Below are positions 55,644-64,000 of a DNA stretch of 64,000 nt, in pieces (positions within the stretch are counted from its first letter, which is position 1; each line of letters begins with the position of its first letter). Under the pieces are notes generated by a model, which was given only the letters and a program-made list of their open reading frames with translations, made no database searches and had not been told where the DNA came from. The translations under genes and the position numbers were made by a program. The stretch comes from CAZQQN01 sp964549595 (GTDB lineage: Bacteria; Bacteroidota; Bacteroidia; CAILMK01; CAYYUA01): contig CAZJWK010000002.1 of NCBI GenBank assembly GCA_964549595.1, positions 31,219-95,218 of the forward strand, written 5' to 3'.

Positions 55644-56692
55644 GAGTTATTGTCCTTGGCTTTTGATCCTTTAACCAGTTGTTCAATATTTTTAAGCCTT
55701 TCGTAGAGGTCAGGCAATTTTTTATAAATGATGCTGGATTTTAGTCCTTCTTTCACCGGCGCAACGGGTGAGCCAAACCATTGCTGATTCTCCTTTTTTA
55801 TGGAGTTTGATACACCACTTTGAGCTCCGATTTGGGAACCATCTGCTATACTTATGTGGCCGGAAATCCCAACCTGGCCTCCAATGACGCAATTCTTTCC
55901 AATTTTGGAACTTCCGGAAATACCTGTTTGAGAGGCAATGGCAGTATTTTCCCCTATTTCTACGTTGTGAGCTACCTGGATCAAATTATCAAGTTTTACC
56001 CCTTTTCGAATAATGGTAGCCCTCATAGTGGCACGGTCAATAGTGGTGTTAGACCCTATCTCCACATCGTCTTCAATGATTACATTTCCCGTTTGAGGCA
56101 TTTTCTTAAAAACCCCGTTTTCTTGAGGTGCAAAGCCAAAACCATCCGAGCCAATCACACAGCCTGAGTGAATAATACAATTTTTTCCGATACGAGTATC
56201 TTCATATAACTTCACAGAAGAATAAATTATGGTATTGTCGCCAATTTTTGTATTATCGTTTATAACGACATGCGGGTAAATTTTGACACCATCCCCGATT
56301 TTTACGTTTTCTCCAATATAGGAAAAAGCCCCCACGTAAACATTCCTGCCGTGTTGAGCCGAATTGGCCATGTGAACGGATTCGTCAATGCCTTGTTTTT
56401 TATTGCCGTTGGTTTTAAATTTTTCCATTAAAATGGATAAAGTCGAATACACATCATCTACGTATATGAGGGTGGTTCCATTAATGGGTTCTTCAGGCAC
56501 AAAGTCCCGGCTTACCAAAACTGCAGAAGCTTCTGTATTATAAAGGTGTTGGGCATATTTAGGATTGGATAAAAAGGTAATGGAGCCTTCAGTAGCTTCT
56601 TCAATAGGGGAAAAACCCTCAATTAAAGTATTTTTATTACCTTTAACAGTGCCTTGAATGATTTGGTTGATTTCTTCTACTGTAATTTCCAT
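55640..56692 (-). CDS. lpxD: UDP-3-O-(3-hydroxyacyl)glucosamine N-acyltransferase
   Basis: Adds the second acyl chain in lipid A synthesis. The 350-residue protein has the N-terminal uridine-binding domain ([17 protein letters not shown] ... [15 protein letters not shown]) and a long hexapeptide beta-helix with the catalytic His in [21 protein letters not shown] helical tail ends the protein. Its stop overlaps the lpxC/fabZ start by four bases, and it follows the HD gene by 23 bases. Confidence 0.96.
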   Translation of the reverse strand: MEITVEEINQIIQGTVKGNKNTLIEGFSPIEEATEGSITFLSNPKYAQHLYNTEASAVLVSRDFVPEEPINGTTLIYVDDVYSTLSILMEKFKTNGNKKQGIDESVHMANSAQHGRNVYVGAFSYIGENVKIGDGVKIYPHVVINDNTKIGDNTIIYSSVKLYEDTRIGKNCIIHSGCVIGSDGFGFAPQENGVFKKMPQTGNVIIEDDVEIGSNTTIDRATMRATIIRKGVKLDNLIQVAHNVEIGENTAIASQTGISGSSKIGKNCVIGGQVGISGHISIADGSQIGAQSGVSNSIKKENQQWFGSPVAPVKEGLKSSIIYKKLPDLYERLKNIEQLVKGSKAKDNNS

Positions 56693-56715
56693 TAATATGC
56701 AAATTTATAGAACGA

Positions 56716-57963
56716 CTAAAAATTTAATGCGCCTAATTCACGGGGATAACATAAAAAGTACTTTTTTACGGGCTTACTAAGGGCTGAAATACTGTACTGA
56801 TCGGAAGCTTCAGCAATATCCGCTACTTTGCCGCTATTAAAAAGAATATTGATGTTGATCCCTTCTGCCGGTTCATAAGCCGCATTAGTAATAGTGCTGT
56901 GAAAAACCATATAGCCGGCTTCTTCCTCATTCACACCAAAAAGATGGGCAACACGGTTTTTGAGTTGCATAATTTGTTTAGCTTCAATAGGCTGGTCTGT
57001 TATAACAGTTTTAAAAAGGTTCCGATTGATCATATTCTGGCAAAGCCTTGCAAGCATTTTATCCGAATGCGAAGCCCACGTTTTAATAGCCGACATCACA
57101 TCATGATCATCCAAATTTGCAAAGGTAGCGATTAAACTTGAATTTCCCTGAAAATCCGAACTTTTCACCTGGTTGTAAAGAAAAAATTCAAGGGCTGGTG
57201 TACAAAAAAGTGAATGGCCTTTTCTTGCTAAATCCATGGCCCTTTCCAGGATTTTAACCAATAATTGTTCAGCACTCAATACCGTTTTGTGCAAATAAAC
57301 CTGCCAATACATCAACCGTCTGGAAATTAAAAATTTTTCGATCGAATAAATGCCTTTGTTTTCAACGGTTAATCTTCCCTGTATGACGTTAATCATTTTT
57401 ATGATTCGCTCTACTCCTACGACTCCCTCAGAAACCCCTGTATAAAAGCTATCCCTTGCCAGGTAATCCAGGCGATCCAGATCAAGCTGACTTGAAACCA
57501 ATTCATGCAGGAATTTTTTACTGGCATTGGTTTTGCCATTAAAAATATCAATTGCATCTGTTAATTGGCCGTCAAGGTCTTTGTTAAGTTGGTCCATGAA
57601 AATACGCGATATTTCTTCATGGCTGATGTCACTTACGAGGCTTTTTTCCAGGGCATGCGAAAAAGGGCCATGACCAATATCATGTAGCAAAATGGCAATT
57701 TCGGCAGCGCTTTTTTCCTCATCATTGATTTCCAGGCCCTTTTGCCTGAGGGTTTCTATGGCATTGTTCATGAGATGGAAAGCTCCCAGGGCATGATGAA
57801 AACGCGTATGCAAGGCACCTGGATATACCAGATGCGTTAAACCTAATTGTTTGATTCTTCTCAATCTTTGAAAGTAAGGGTGATTAATCAAAGAAAGCGT
57901 AACATCGTAAGGGACGGTGATGAAACCGTGAACCGGGTCATTAATTATCTTTACTTGGCTCAA
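56716..57963 (-). CDS. HD-domain phosphohydrolase (dGTPase-like)
   Basis: A 415-residue protein beginning KIINDPVHGFITVPYD and carrying an HD domain: His in HTRFHHALGAFHLM, the HD doublet in ILLHDIGHGPFSH, and a later Asp in DLDRLDYLARDS. These are the metal ligands of the YdhJ/SAMHD1-like group, which cleave (d)NTPs or related nucleotides; the substrate is unknown. TTG 57963 is the first usual start after an in-frame stop and no ATG precedes the domain. It heads the lpxD-lpxC/fabZ-lpxA set and is divergent from porX. A -7-like box on the minus strand lies at 58051-58058. Confidence 0.87.
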   Translation of the reverse strand: MSQVKIINDPVHGFITVPYDVTLSLINHPYFQRLRRIKQLGLTHLVYPGALHTRFHHALGAFHLMNNAIETLRQKGLEINDEEKSAAEIAILLHDIGHGPFSHALEKSLVSDISHEEISRIFMDQLNKDLDGQLTDAIDIFNGKTNASKKFLHELVSSQLDLDRLDYLARDSFYTGVSEGVVGVERIIKMINVIQGRLTVENKGIYSIEKFLISRRLMYWQVYLHKTVLSAEQLLVKILERAMDLARKGHSLFCTPALEFFLYNQVKSSDFQGNSSLIATFANLDDHDVMSAIKTWASHSDKMLARLCQNMINRNLFKTVITDQPIEAKQIMQLKNRVAHLFGVNEEEAGYMVFHSTITNAAYEPAEGININILFNSGKVADIAEASDQYSISALSKPVKKYFLCYPRELGALNF

Positions 57964-58064
57964 AGCGGTGAAAAAATTTTCTTATGGAGAAAGCCTTTTA
58001 CAATAAATCAGCTTTTCAATAAGTTTTTGAAACGACAACATAAAACAATTCAAAGGTAGCATTT

Positions 58065-59618
58065 ATGGAGAAAATTAAAATCCTTTGGGCTGACGATGAA
58101 ATTGATATGCTCAAACCCCACATTTTATTCCTGGAAGAAAAAGGTTACGAGGTAGAGTCGGCTAAAAGTGCCGATGAGGCTATGGAATCCATAAAGAATA
58201 AGCATTTTGACCTGCTTTTCCTGGATGAAAACATGCCCGGCCAAACCGGATTGGAGGTACTACCGGAAATCAAGGAATCAAATCCTGATATACCGGTGAT
58301 TATGATCACCAAAAGTGAGGAGGAGTTTTTAATGGAAGATGCCATTGGATCGCAAATTTCAGATTACCTCATTAAGCCGGTTAACCCGAACCAGATCCTG
58401 TTATCTATTAAAAAACAAATTGATAATAAACGACTGGTTAGTGAAAAAGTAACCCAGTCCTATCAGCAGGATTTTACCAACCTATCCATGCAGGTGAATG
58501 AAAAATTATCTGCCAATGAATGGATTGATATTTACAAGCGCTTGGTGTATTGGGACATTGAACTGGAAAAGTCCAGTGAGGAAAACATGAAGGAAGTGCT
58601 GGCTACCCAGAAAGCTGATGCCAACGCTAATTTTTCCCGTTTTGTGGAAAGGCATTATATGGATTGGATTAACAACCCTGAGGAAGCCCCTTTAATGTCT
58701 CATAAGTTGCTTTATAACAAAGTTTTACCAAAATTAGAGGATTCAGGGACGACTTTTCTTTTGATACTGGATAATTTCCGTTATGATCAATGGAAAGCCA
58801 TTCAGCCTTATGTTTCCGAATTATTCAATATCCAGGAAGACACGGCTTATTACAGCATTCTACCCACAGCCACCAATTATTCTCGTAATGCCATGTTTTC
58901 AGGTTTGATGCCAGCGCAAATCCAGGAACGGTTCCCCGATAAATGGATAAATGATGAGGAAAAAGGCGGAAAAAATCAGCATGAAGCGGAATTTTTCAGT
59001 GATTACCTGGGCCGTTTAAAAAAGGACATCAAATTTAGTTACAACAAGATTACCAAACTGGAATATGGAAAATCCCTGCCTGAAAATGTGAATAATTTCA
59101 TGAAAAACGATTTGGTGGTCGTTATTTACAACTTTATTGATTTGATGTCCCATGTTCGCACGGAAATGGAAGTTTTAAAGGAGTTGGCTGAGGATGAACC
59201 GGCTTACCGATCCCTAACCCAAAGCTGGTTTGAACATTCACCTTTGTATGAAATGCTGAAAAAATTGTCTGAAAAGAATATCAATCTGGTAATTACCACT
59301 GACCATGGCTCCATTAGGGTTAAAAAACCATCCAAAGTAGTGGGCGACCGAAACACTACTACCAATCTTCGCTATAAGCAGGGTAAAAGCCTGGATTTTG
59401 AAAAGAAAGAAGTGTTTGAAGCGAGCAACCCTAAGGATGCCATGCTACCCCGTCCTCACGTAAGCTCTTCTTTTATTTTTGCCAAAGAAGACCATTACTT
59501 TGTGTATCCCAATAATTACAATTATTACGTCAATTTTTTTAAAAATACCTTTCAACATGGAGGTGTTTCCCTCGAAGAAATGATTATTCCTGTCATTTCT
59601 CTGACCAGCAAAAAATAA
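58065..59618 (+). CDS. porX: PorX-type response regulator with PglZ domain
   Basis: A 517-residue two-component regulator of type IX secretion. The receiver domain (1-125) has Asp10/Asp11, the phosphoacceptor Asp54 in LFLDENMPG, and the switch Lys in LIKPVNP. A helical linker is followed by an alkaline-phosphatase-superfamily PglZ domain (about 210-517) with the metal-binding pattern LILDNFRYDQW, TATNYSRNAMFSG, VVIYNFIDLMSH, and TTDHGS. PorX of Porphyromonas acts with the kinase PorY and sigma factor SigP; neither is in the window. The gene shares a 100-base upstream region with the HD-lpx set. tsaE starts seven bases after its stop. Confidence 0.93.
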   Translation: MEKIKILWADDEIDMLKPHILFLEEKGYEVESAKSADEAMESIKNKHFDLLFLDENMPGQTGLEVLPEIKESNPDIPVIMITKSEEEFLMEDAIGSQISDYLIKPVNPNQILLSIKKQIDNKRLVSEKVTQSYQQDFTNLSMQVNEKLSANEWIDIYKRLVYWDIELEKSSEENMKEVLATQKADANANFSRFVERHYMDWINNPEEAPLMSHKLLYNKVLPKLEDSGTTFLLILDNFRYDQWKAIQPYVSELFNIQEDTAYYSILPTATNYSRNAMFSGLMPAQIQERFPDKWINDEEKGGKNQHEAEFFSDYLGRLKKDIKFSYNKITKLEYGKSLPENVNNFMKNDLVVVIYNFIDLMSHVRTEMEVLKELAEDEPAYRSLTQSWFEHSPLYEMLKKLSEKNINLVITTDHGSIRVKKPSKVVGDRNTTTNLRYKQGKSLDFEKKEVFEASNPKDAMLPRPHVSSSFIFAKEDHYFVYPNNYNYYVNFFKNTFQHGGVSLEEMIIPVISLTSKK

Positions 59619-59625
59619 AAGCCCC

Positions 59626-60045
59626 TTGGCACAATCAAGCCACGCCGTAAATATTCAAAACCTTGAGGATTTGAGAAAGTTTGGCAAGGAGCTTCTTGAT
59701 CAGGGTTGGAAGAAATTTGCGCTTTACGGGGAACTCGGGGCTGGTAAAACCGCTTTTGTCAAGGAAGTATCGGCTTTAATCGAACTTAACACCAATATTC
59801 AAAGCCCTACTTATGCCTTGCTTTTTGAGTATCCGGTAGGAGAGGCCTTCCTTTATCATTTTGACCTTTACCGTTTAACCACTTCTGAGGAAATTCTTGA
59901 CCTCGGTTTTGAAGAATATTGGGAAGCGGATGCTTACGAATTCATTGAATGGCCTGAACTCGTCAAGGATGATCTGCCCAATGATTTTATCCATCTGTAT
60001 ATTGAACATTTAAAAAACGGTACAAGAAAAATTACTTGCCTTTAA
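59626..60045 (+). CDS. tsaE: tRNA threonylcarbamoyladenosine synthesis ATPase TsaE
   Basis: A 139-residue P-loop ATPase that supports TsaB/TsaD in forming t6A in tRNA. The Walker A motif is YGELGAGKTAFVKEV, followed by IQSPTYALLFEY and the DLYRLTTSEEILDLGFEEY segment with the Walker B-like Asp, and EWPELVKDDLP. No ATG is available between the porX stop and the conserved N-terminus; TTG 59626, seven bases after porX, is the probable start. Tight spacing suggests a shared transcript with porX. Confidence 0.9.
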   Translation: MAQSSHAVNIQNLEDLRKFGKELLDQGWKKFALYGELGAGKTAFVKEVSALIELNTNIQSPTYALLFEYPVGEAFLYHFDLYRLTTSEEILDLGFEEYWEADAYEFIEWPELVKDDLPNDFIHLYIEHLKNGTRKITCL

Positions 60046-60193
60046 AATCCCGGAAAAAACCATTTAAATTTTGTCAATTTTTTAAGGACCTAAATATCCC
60101 TTTTTGTTGAATTTTCTTAAATTTACAATTTAGGTTTAATGGGAAAATTTACCCTTATTCTGGATAAGGTAGTAATGAGATAAGACCGAATGA

Positions 60194-60223
60194 TTGCCGA
60201 AACAGTGAAATAACCTAACTTTG
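60194..60223 (+). promoter_or_regulatory. Promoter for ald
   Basis: TTG (60194-60196), a 19-base spacer, and TAACTTTG (60216-60223) match the Bacteroidota -33/-7 consensus. The ald ATG is 22 bases downstream. Confidence 0.6.
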
Positions 60224-60245
60224 ACAGTTAAGACAAATTGAGGAT

Positions 60246-61472
60246 ATGGAAAAACATTACCATTCCGAGTTTTATGAATTGGCAAAAGAGGCCGTGACCC
60301 ACCCACAGGAATCAATGGTGGGCATTCCGAAAGGTAATAAATCCATTAGCATTGGGGTTCCAAAGGAAATTTCATTTCAAGAGAACCGTATCGGCCTTAC
60401 CCCGCAAGCGGTTAACCTTTTGGTCAACAATGGTCATGAAGTCACTATTGAAAGCAAAGCCGGGGAAGAAGCTAAATTTACTGATAATGAATATAGCGAA
60501 GCCGGCGCTACCATTGCTTACGAAACGGAAAAGGTATATGAATCCGATATCATTATAAAAGTTGCCTTTCCTACCGATTCTGAGATTGAATACATGAAGG
60601 TAGGCCAGACCTTAATCTCAGCCCTGCACCTGCCCTTATTGAAGAAGACCCAGCTAAAGCACTTAATGGATAAAAAGGTAACGGCCATTGCTTTTGAGTT
60701 TTTAAAGGATGAATTTGATTTATTTCCTGTCATTCAGTCAATGAGTGAAATTGCAGGTAGTGCTGCCATTTTAATCGGTGCCGAATACCTGACCAATTTT
60801 ACCCACGGTAAAGGGGTTATGCTGGGTGGCACCTCCGGTGTCCCTCCTTCAGAAGTAGTCATTATTGGAGCAGGAACAGTGGGCCAGAATGCAGCTCAGG
60901 CAGCCCTGGGGTTGGGTGCCCAGGTTAAGGTTTTTGACAACTCCCTTTTTAAACTCAGAAGAATGAAAAATTTCATGATGGCAAATGTTTACACCTCCAT
61001 CAGCCATCCCGATATTTTAGGTGAAGCCCTCAAAGAAGCCGATGTAGCCATTGGCGCTATTCGCGGGGAAGATGGAAGGACACCTGTTGTTGTGAATGAA
61101 GAAATGGTGGGGCAAATGAAACCGGGTTCCGTGGTGGTTGATATAAGTATTGACCAGGGTGGTTGTTTTGAAACATCCGAAGTTACCAATCATTTAGACC
61201 CGATTTTCCTTAAATATGATGTAATCCATTACTGTGTGCCTAACGTTCCTTCTAGGGTGGCTCGAACTGCCTCTAATGCCCTGAGTAATATTTTTGCTCC
61301 GATTCTGCTTAAAATTGGTGAATTCGGGGGTATTAAAAATTATCTCTGGGAAAAGGTGGGGGTCAGGCAAGGGGTTTATATCTACAAAGGAAATTTAACC
61401 CATAAATTCCTGGGAGAACGGTTCAATTTATCTGCTAAAGAAATTGATTTACTTATTGCGGCGCACATTTGA
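60246..61472 (+). CDS. ald: Alanine dehydrogenase
   Basis: NAD-dependent enzyme interconverting L-alanine and pyruvate plus ammonia. The 408-residue protein has the AlaDH/PNT N-terminal half (ISIGVPKEISFQENRIGLTPQAVNLLVNNGHEV, with the pyruvate-binding Arg, and the His in ISALHLPLL). A Rossmann domain follows with VVIIGAGTVGQNAAQAALGLGAQVKVFD, then VVVDISIDQGGCFETS. It is about 35 residues longer than the Mycobacterium or Bacillus enzymes, with an N-terminal extension as in Bacteroidota. It has its own promoter. Confidence 0.92.
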   Translation: MEKHYHSEFYELAKEAVTHPQESMVGIPKGNKSISIGVPKEISFQENRIGLTPQAVNLLVNNGHEVTIESKAGEEAKFTDNEYSEAGATIAYETEKVYESDIIIKVAFPTDSEIEYMKVGQTLISALHLPLLKKTQLKHLMDKKVTAIAFEFLKDEFDLFPVIQSMSEIAGSAAILIGAEYLTNFTHGKGVMLGGTSGVPPSEVVIIGAGTVGQNAAQAALGLGAQVKVFDNSLFKLRRMKNFMMANVYTSISHPDILGEALKEADVAIGAIRGEDGRTPVVVNEEMVGQMKPGSVVVDISIDQGGCFETSEVTNHLDPIFLKYDVIHYCVPNVPSRVARTASNALSNIFAPILLKIGEFGGIKNYLWEKVGVRQGVYIYKGNLTHKFLGERFNLSAKEIDLLIAAHI

Positions 61473-61562
61473 TGGTATTAAATCAGTGAAGAATTGGAAA
61501 CCCCTTATTAGGGTAAAAATTTGTGATCTGGTAATTTTTTAAATACGCTTTTAACCATCTTT

Positions 61563-62369
61563 ATGAGAAGGTCAAGGATAAGCCTTTTATTGATTGTGCT
61601 TTTAGCCGCATTGGTAAGGCCGGTTAAAGGACAAGACTTTAAGTGGTTGGCTAAGGGCGAGTTTAGTAACTTTTATTTGGCCCCATCCAATCAGGTTTAT
61701 TTGGTCAAGCCTAATCAGGCATTGCTCAAGCATAATTTAAAGGGGGGAAAGCAATATTCGATTAACGTAAAAATGCTTGGAAGGCTGGGTTCCGTGGATG
61801 TCTTGAATCCCCTGGAAATTTTGCTCTATTATCCGGAGCCTAACGTAGCAGTGTTTACAGACAACACCCTAACCGAAAAAAAGCGCTGGAATCTGGACAA
61901 TCTGGGATTTAGCCAGGCCAAACTTGCGACCAGGTCTTCGGAAACAGGCATTTGGATTTATGATGAAAGCGATGTGGATTTAAAAAGGATTGACCAGGAA
62001 GGGAAAATCATTTACGAAAGTGACCAGCTTTACCGCTATGTTAAAAAGGATATTAATCCGATTGCCCTTAAAGCACAAAGCAAACAGGTTTATTTGAATG
62101 TACCCGCCAAAGGCATTTTATTATTTGATAACTTTGGTAGTTACATCAAAACAGTACCGATAAAAGGGATTAGAACTTTTCAAGTCGCTAATGATGTTCT
62201 TTTTTACTGGAAAAAAGGTAAGGTGGGGAAGTTTAATCTGAATACCTTTGCCAGGAAAAAGGCTGATTTCTCTTTTGACCAACTGCCTGAAAAAGTCAAA
62301 AAACTTCGTTTTTGGAAGGGGAGTTTTTATGTGTTGGATCAATCGGGGCTAAAGTTGTATAAAGATTGA
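61563..62369 (+). CDS. Exported protein of unknown function, propeller-like
   Basis: A 268-residue protein with a signal peptide ([20 protein letters not shown]). It has no family that I recognise. The sequence is beta-rich with regularly placed phrases such as [52 protein letters not shown], and [12 protein letters not shown]. This is reminiscent of beta-propeller blades. It ends five bases before prfA, so the two are probably cotranscribed. Confidence 0.6.
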   Translation: MRRSRISLLLIVLLAALVRPVKGQDFKWLAKGEFSNFYLAPSNQVYLVKPNQALLKHNLKGGKQYSINVKMLGRLGSVDVLNPLEILLYYPEPNVAVFTDNTLTEKKRWNLDNLGFSQAKLATRSSETGIWIYDESDVDLKRIDQEGKIIYESDQLYRYVKKDINPIALKAQSKQVYLNVPAKGILLFDNFGSYIKTVPIKGIRTFQVANDVLFYWKKGKVGKFNLNTFARKKADFSFDQLPEKVKKLRFWKGSFYVLDQSGLKLYKD

Positions 62370-62374
62370 ATGTT

Positions 62375-63463
62375 ATGAATTTACTGAAACGATTAGAAGA
62401 CATTGTTAACCGAAGGAAAGAGGTTGAAAAAGAATTGTCCGACCACGAAGTCGTTAATGACATCGAAAGGTTTACCAAACTCAATAAGGAATACAGTGAA
62501 TTAGAGCCCTTATACGAAATTTATTTCCAATACAAGGACTTGCTTGACAATATAGAAAACAATAAGCAAATCCTGGACAACGATAAGGATGAAGAACTCC
62601 GAGAAATGGCCAAAGAGGAATTGGAAAAATTAGCCCAGGAAAAGGAGCCGATGGAGGAAAAAATAAAACAAATGCTGGTACCTAAGGATCCTGAGGACGA
62701 AAAGAATGCCATTGTGGAAATCAGGGCTGGTTCAGGGGGTGATGAAGCCGCTATATTTGCCGGGGATCTTTACCGGATGTACGATAAGTATTGTGAACGC
62801 CAGGGTTGGAAAATAGAGGTGATGAATGCTACGGAAGGGGCTACGGGTGGTTTTAAAGAGGTGATTTTTAGTGTCAACGGCAATCATGTTTATGGTACCT
62901 TGAAATATGAGTCCGGTGTTCATCGCGTCCAGAGGGTTCCTGAAACAGAATCTCAGGGGCGTGTGCACACTTCTGCGGCTTCGGTTGCGGTGCTACCGGA
63001 AGTTGAAGAGGTAGATGTGGACATTAATGAAAGTGATGTCAAAAGGGATGTCTTTTGTGCTTCCGGACCTGGTGGCCAATCCGTGAACACCACTTATTCT
63101 GCCATCCGTTTGACGCACGAACCAACCGGAATTGTGGCCACCTGCCAGGACGAAAAATCCCAATGGAAAAACCATGAAAAGGCAATGAAGGTGTTGCGCT
63201 CCCGTATTTACGAGATTGAAAAGGCGAAGCAACAAGAAGAAATCGATTCCAAACGTAAAAGCATGGTGTCCACAGGGGATCGCTCAGCAAAAATACGTAC
63301 CTACAATTTTCCGCAGAGCCGGGTGACTGATCACCGTATTAATTTAACTGTTCACAATCTTCAGCAGATAATGGACGGGGAAATTGACGAATTAATAGAA
63401 GGGCTAAAGGTCGCTGAAAATGCGGAAAAGCTCAAAGAAGGGGAAATGGAGCAAGAATCATGA
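62375..63463 (+). CDS. prfA: Peptide chain release factor 1
   Basis: Recognises UAA and UAG stop codons and releases the peptide. The 362-residue protein has an N-terminal coiled domain, the codon-reading PxT tripeptide as Pro-Glu-Thr in [15 protein letters not shown], and the GGQ motif in [20 protein letters not shown] 62375 fits the family start ([14 protein letters not shown]); a TTG at 62366 would overlap the preceding stop. It is followed by repeats, not by a gene. Confidence 0.95.
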   Translation: MNLLKRLEDIVNRRKEVEKELSDHEVVNDIERFTKLNKEYSELEPLYEIYFQYKDLLDNIENNKQILDNDKDEELREMAKEELEKLAQEKEPMEEKIKQMLVPKDPEDEKNAIVEIRAGSGGDEAAIFAGDLYRMYDKYCERQGWKIEVMNATEGATGGFKEVIFSVNGNHVYGTLKYESGVHRVQRVPETESQGRVHTSAASVAVLPEVEEVDVDINESDVKRDVFCASGPGGQSVNTTYSAIRLTHEPTGIVATCQDEKSQWKNHEKAMKVLRSRIYEIEKAKQQEEIDSKRKSMVSTGDRSAKIRTYNFPQSRVTDHRINLTVHNLQQIMDGEIDELIEGLKVAENAEKLKEGEMEQES

Positions 63464-63466
63464 AGG

Positions 63467-63557
63467 TTTTGGCTATTGGCAATTAGCTTTTGGCCATTAG
63501 CAATGGGTTGTTAACCATTGGCTATTAGCTTTTAGCTGGTGGCTTTAGGGCTTTTGG
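63467..63557 (+). repeat. Heptamer repeat array (NNTTRGC-type) after prfA
   Basis: About thirteen consecutive seven-base units follow the prfA stop, for example TTTTGGC, TATTGGC, AATTAGC, TTTTGGC, CATTAGC, then degenerate AATGGGT and TGTTAAC, then CATTGGC, TATTAGC, TTTTAGC, TGGTGGC. The seven-base phase is kept throughout. It resembles short tandemly repeated sequences known from other bacteria. No coding frame is apparent. Confidence 0.7.
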
Positions 63558-63621
63558 TTGAATGAAAGGTTCCCTAAAGTTAGCATCCTAAAAATGGAGG
63601 AAAAGTAAAATCCCTACCATT

Positions 63622-64000
63622 TTACTATTTGTTACAAGCTATTCCAATTGTTACTATCGTATTACTATTTCCCGAACACACCCTCTTTTTCCCTATGGGT
63701 ACATCCAACCCCCGCAAACATCCTTATTTCAATCCTGTTTCCCGAATTCCCCAACGCCCAACCTACCACAACCTTATTACTATTTATTACCACTTGTTAC
63801 TACGTGTTACTATTCCCACGATAAACCTTTCCTGCTCCTAAAGGGAATCCAACCCCTCAGAATCAACCTTATTTCAACGGTGTTTCCACTTATTTCTATG
63901 TATTTCAAACGTACTTCCCAAAATCCCCCAACGCTCAACTGCACTACAACCTTATTACTATTTATTACCACTTGTTACTACGTGTTACTATTCCCACGAT
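63622..64000. repeat. Higher-order repeat with 10-base periodicity, cut by the window end
   Basis: A 55-base block (63768-63822) recurs identically at 63946-64000, 178 bases later, and is cut off by the window edge. Inside it are four 10-base units of the type TTRTTACYAY (63774-63813 and 63952-63991). Between the copies a second 10-11-base series with TTTC spaced at 63872, 63883, 63893 and 63903 appears. A degenerate earlier block lies at 63622-63669. No protein is apparent in either direction. Confidence 0.8.

Noticed and set aside
58065..59618. PglZ domain as part of a BREX phage-defence locus
   Set aside because: The PglZ domain here is fused to a receiver domain in the PorX architecture, and no brx/pglX/brxC-type genes lie nearby.
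63622..64000. Possible CRISPR array from regularly spaced identical repeats
   Set aside because: Only two identical 55-base copies, 178 bases apart. The intervening sequence itself contains related repeats, there are no unique 30-40-base spacers, and no cas genes are nearby.

Overview
The window comes from a member of the Bacteroidota, most likely a Cytophagales-type, gliding/T9SS lineage. Evidence: a fused LpxC/FabZ gene, type IX secretion genes (sprE/porW, porX and a gingipain-like C25 peptidase), a TonB-dependent receptor paired with a DUF4249 lipoprotein, an F-type ATP synthase cluster without atpD/atpC, and promoters of the TTTG / TAnnTTTG type. Almost all of it is chromosomal housekeeping sequence. 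A 10-N gap flanked by two diverged copies of the same carA end shows that this is a scaffold joined from contigs, probably a metagenome or mixed-strain assembly.

Layout. 1-2.4 kb: carA end, assembly gap, eno (with a frameshift) and a DivIC/FtsB-like gene. 2.4-8.8 kb (minus): pabB and a 1676-residue C25 peptidase. 9.0-15.1 kb: 2-oxoglutarate dehydrogenase operon sucA-sucB-lpd and a DUF4920 lipoprotein. 15.4-19.1 kb (minus): CoA transferase-aroA-aroC. 19.3-23.1 kb: cutA, pdxH, a CPBP protease, a cation-antiporter-like protein and gapA. 23.2-24.2 kb: tRNA-Glu followed by a decayed integrative element holding a broken tyrosine recombinase. 24.2-31.8 kb: DCC protein, TonB receptor + DUF4249, tadA, dsbD (duplicated N-terminal domain) and gmhA. 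31.8-35.0 kb (minus): envelope operon DUF6029-like barrel, Omp28-like lipoprotein, DUF1684 lipoprotein. 35.1-39.5 kb (minus): rpsT-radC, tlpA-like, hmgA-hpd (tyrosine degradation). 39.6-44.5 kb (minus): sprE/porW and PBP1A. 44.7-51.9 kb: M23 peptidase, bactofilin, then atpZ, an atpI-like gene and atpBEFHAG. 52.1-58.0 kb (minus): HD hydrolase, lpxD, lpxC/fabZ, lpxA, an orphan ABC ATPase and maf. 58.1-63.5 kb: porX, tsaE, ald, an unknown exported protein and prfA. 63.5-64 kb: two kinds of short-period repeat array, the second running off the window edge.

How the genes work together. Central metabolism is represented by enolase, GAPDH, the 2-oxoglutarate dehydrogenase complex and the F1Fo ATP synthase. 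The shikimate genes and pabB supply chorismate and p-aminobenzoate, while hpd/hmgA degrade tyrosine. Envelope biogenesis dominates the rest: lipid A synthesis, PBP1A, bactofilin with its probable M23 partner, T9SS components, and several thiol-redox proteins (DsbD, TlpA-like, Omp28-like, DCC). Nothing in the window is a clear new defence or secretion system. The best leads are the terminal repeat arrays, the strong hairpin after atpE, the bactofilin/atpZ overlap, the tandem DsbD sensor domains and the tRNA-Glu integration scar.
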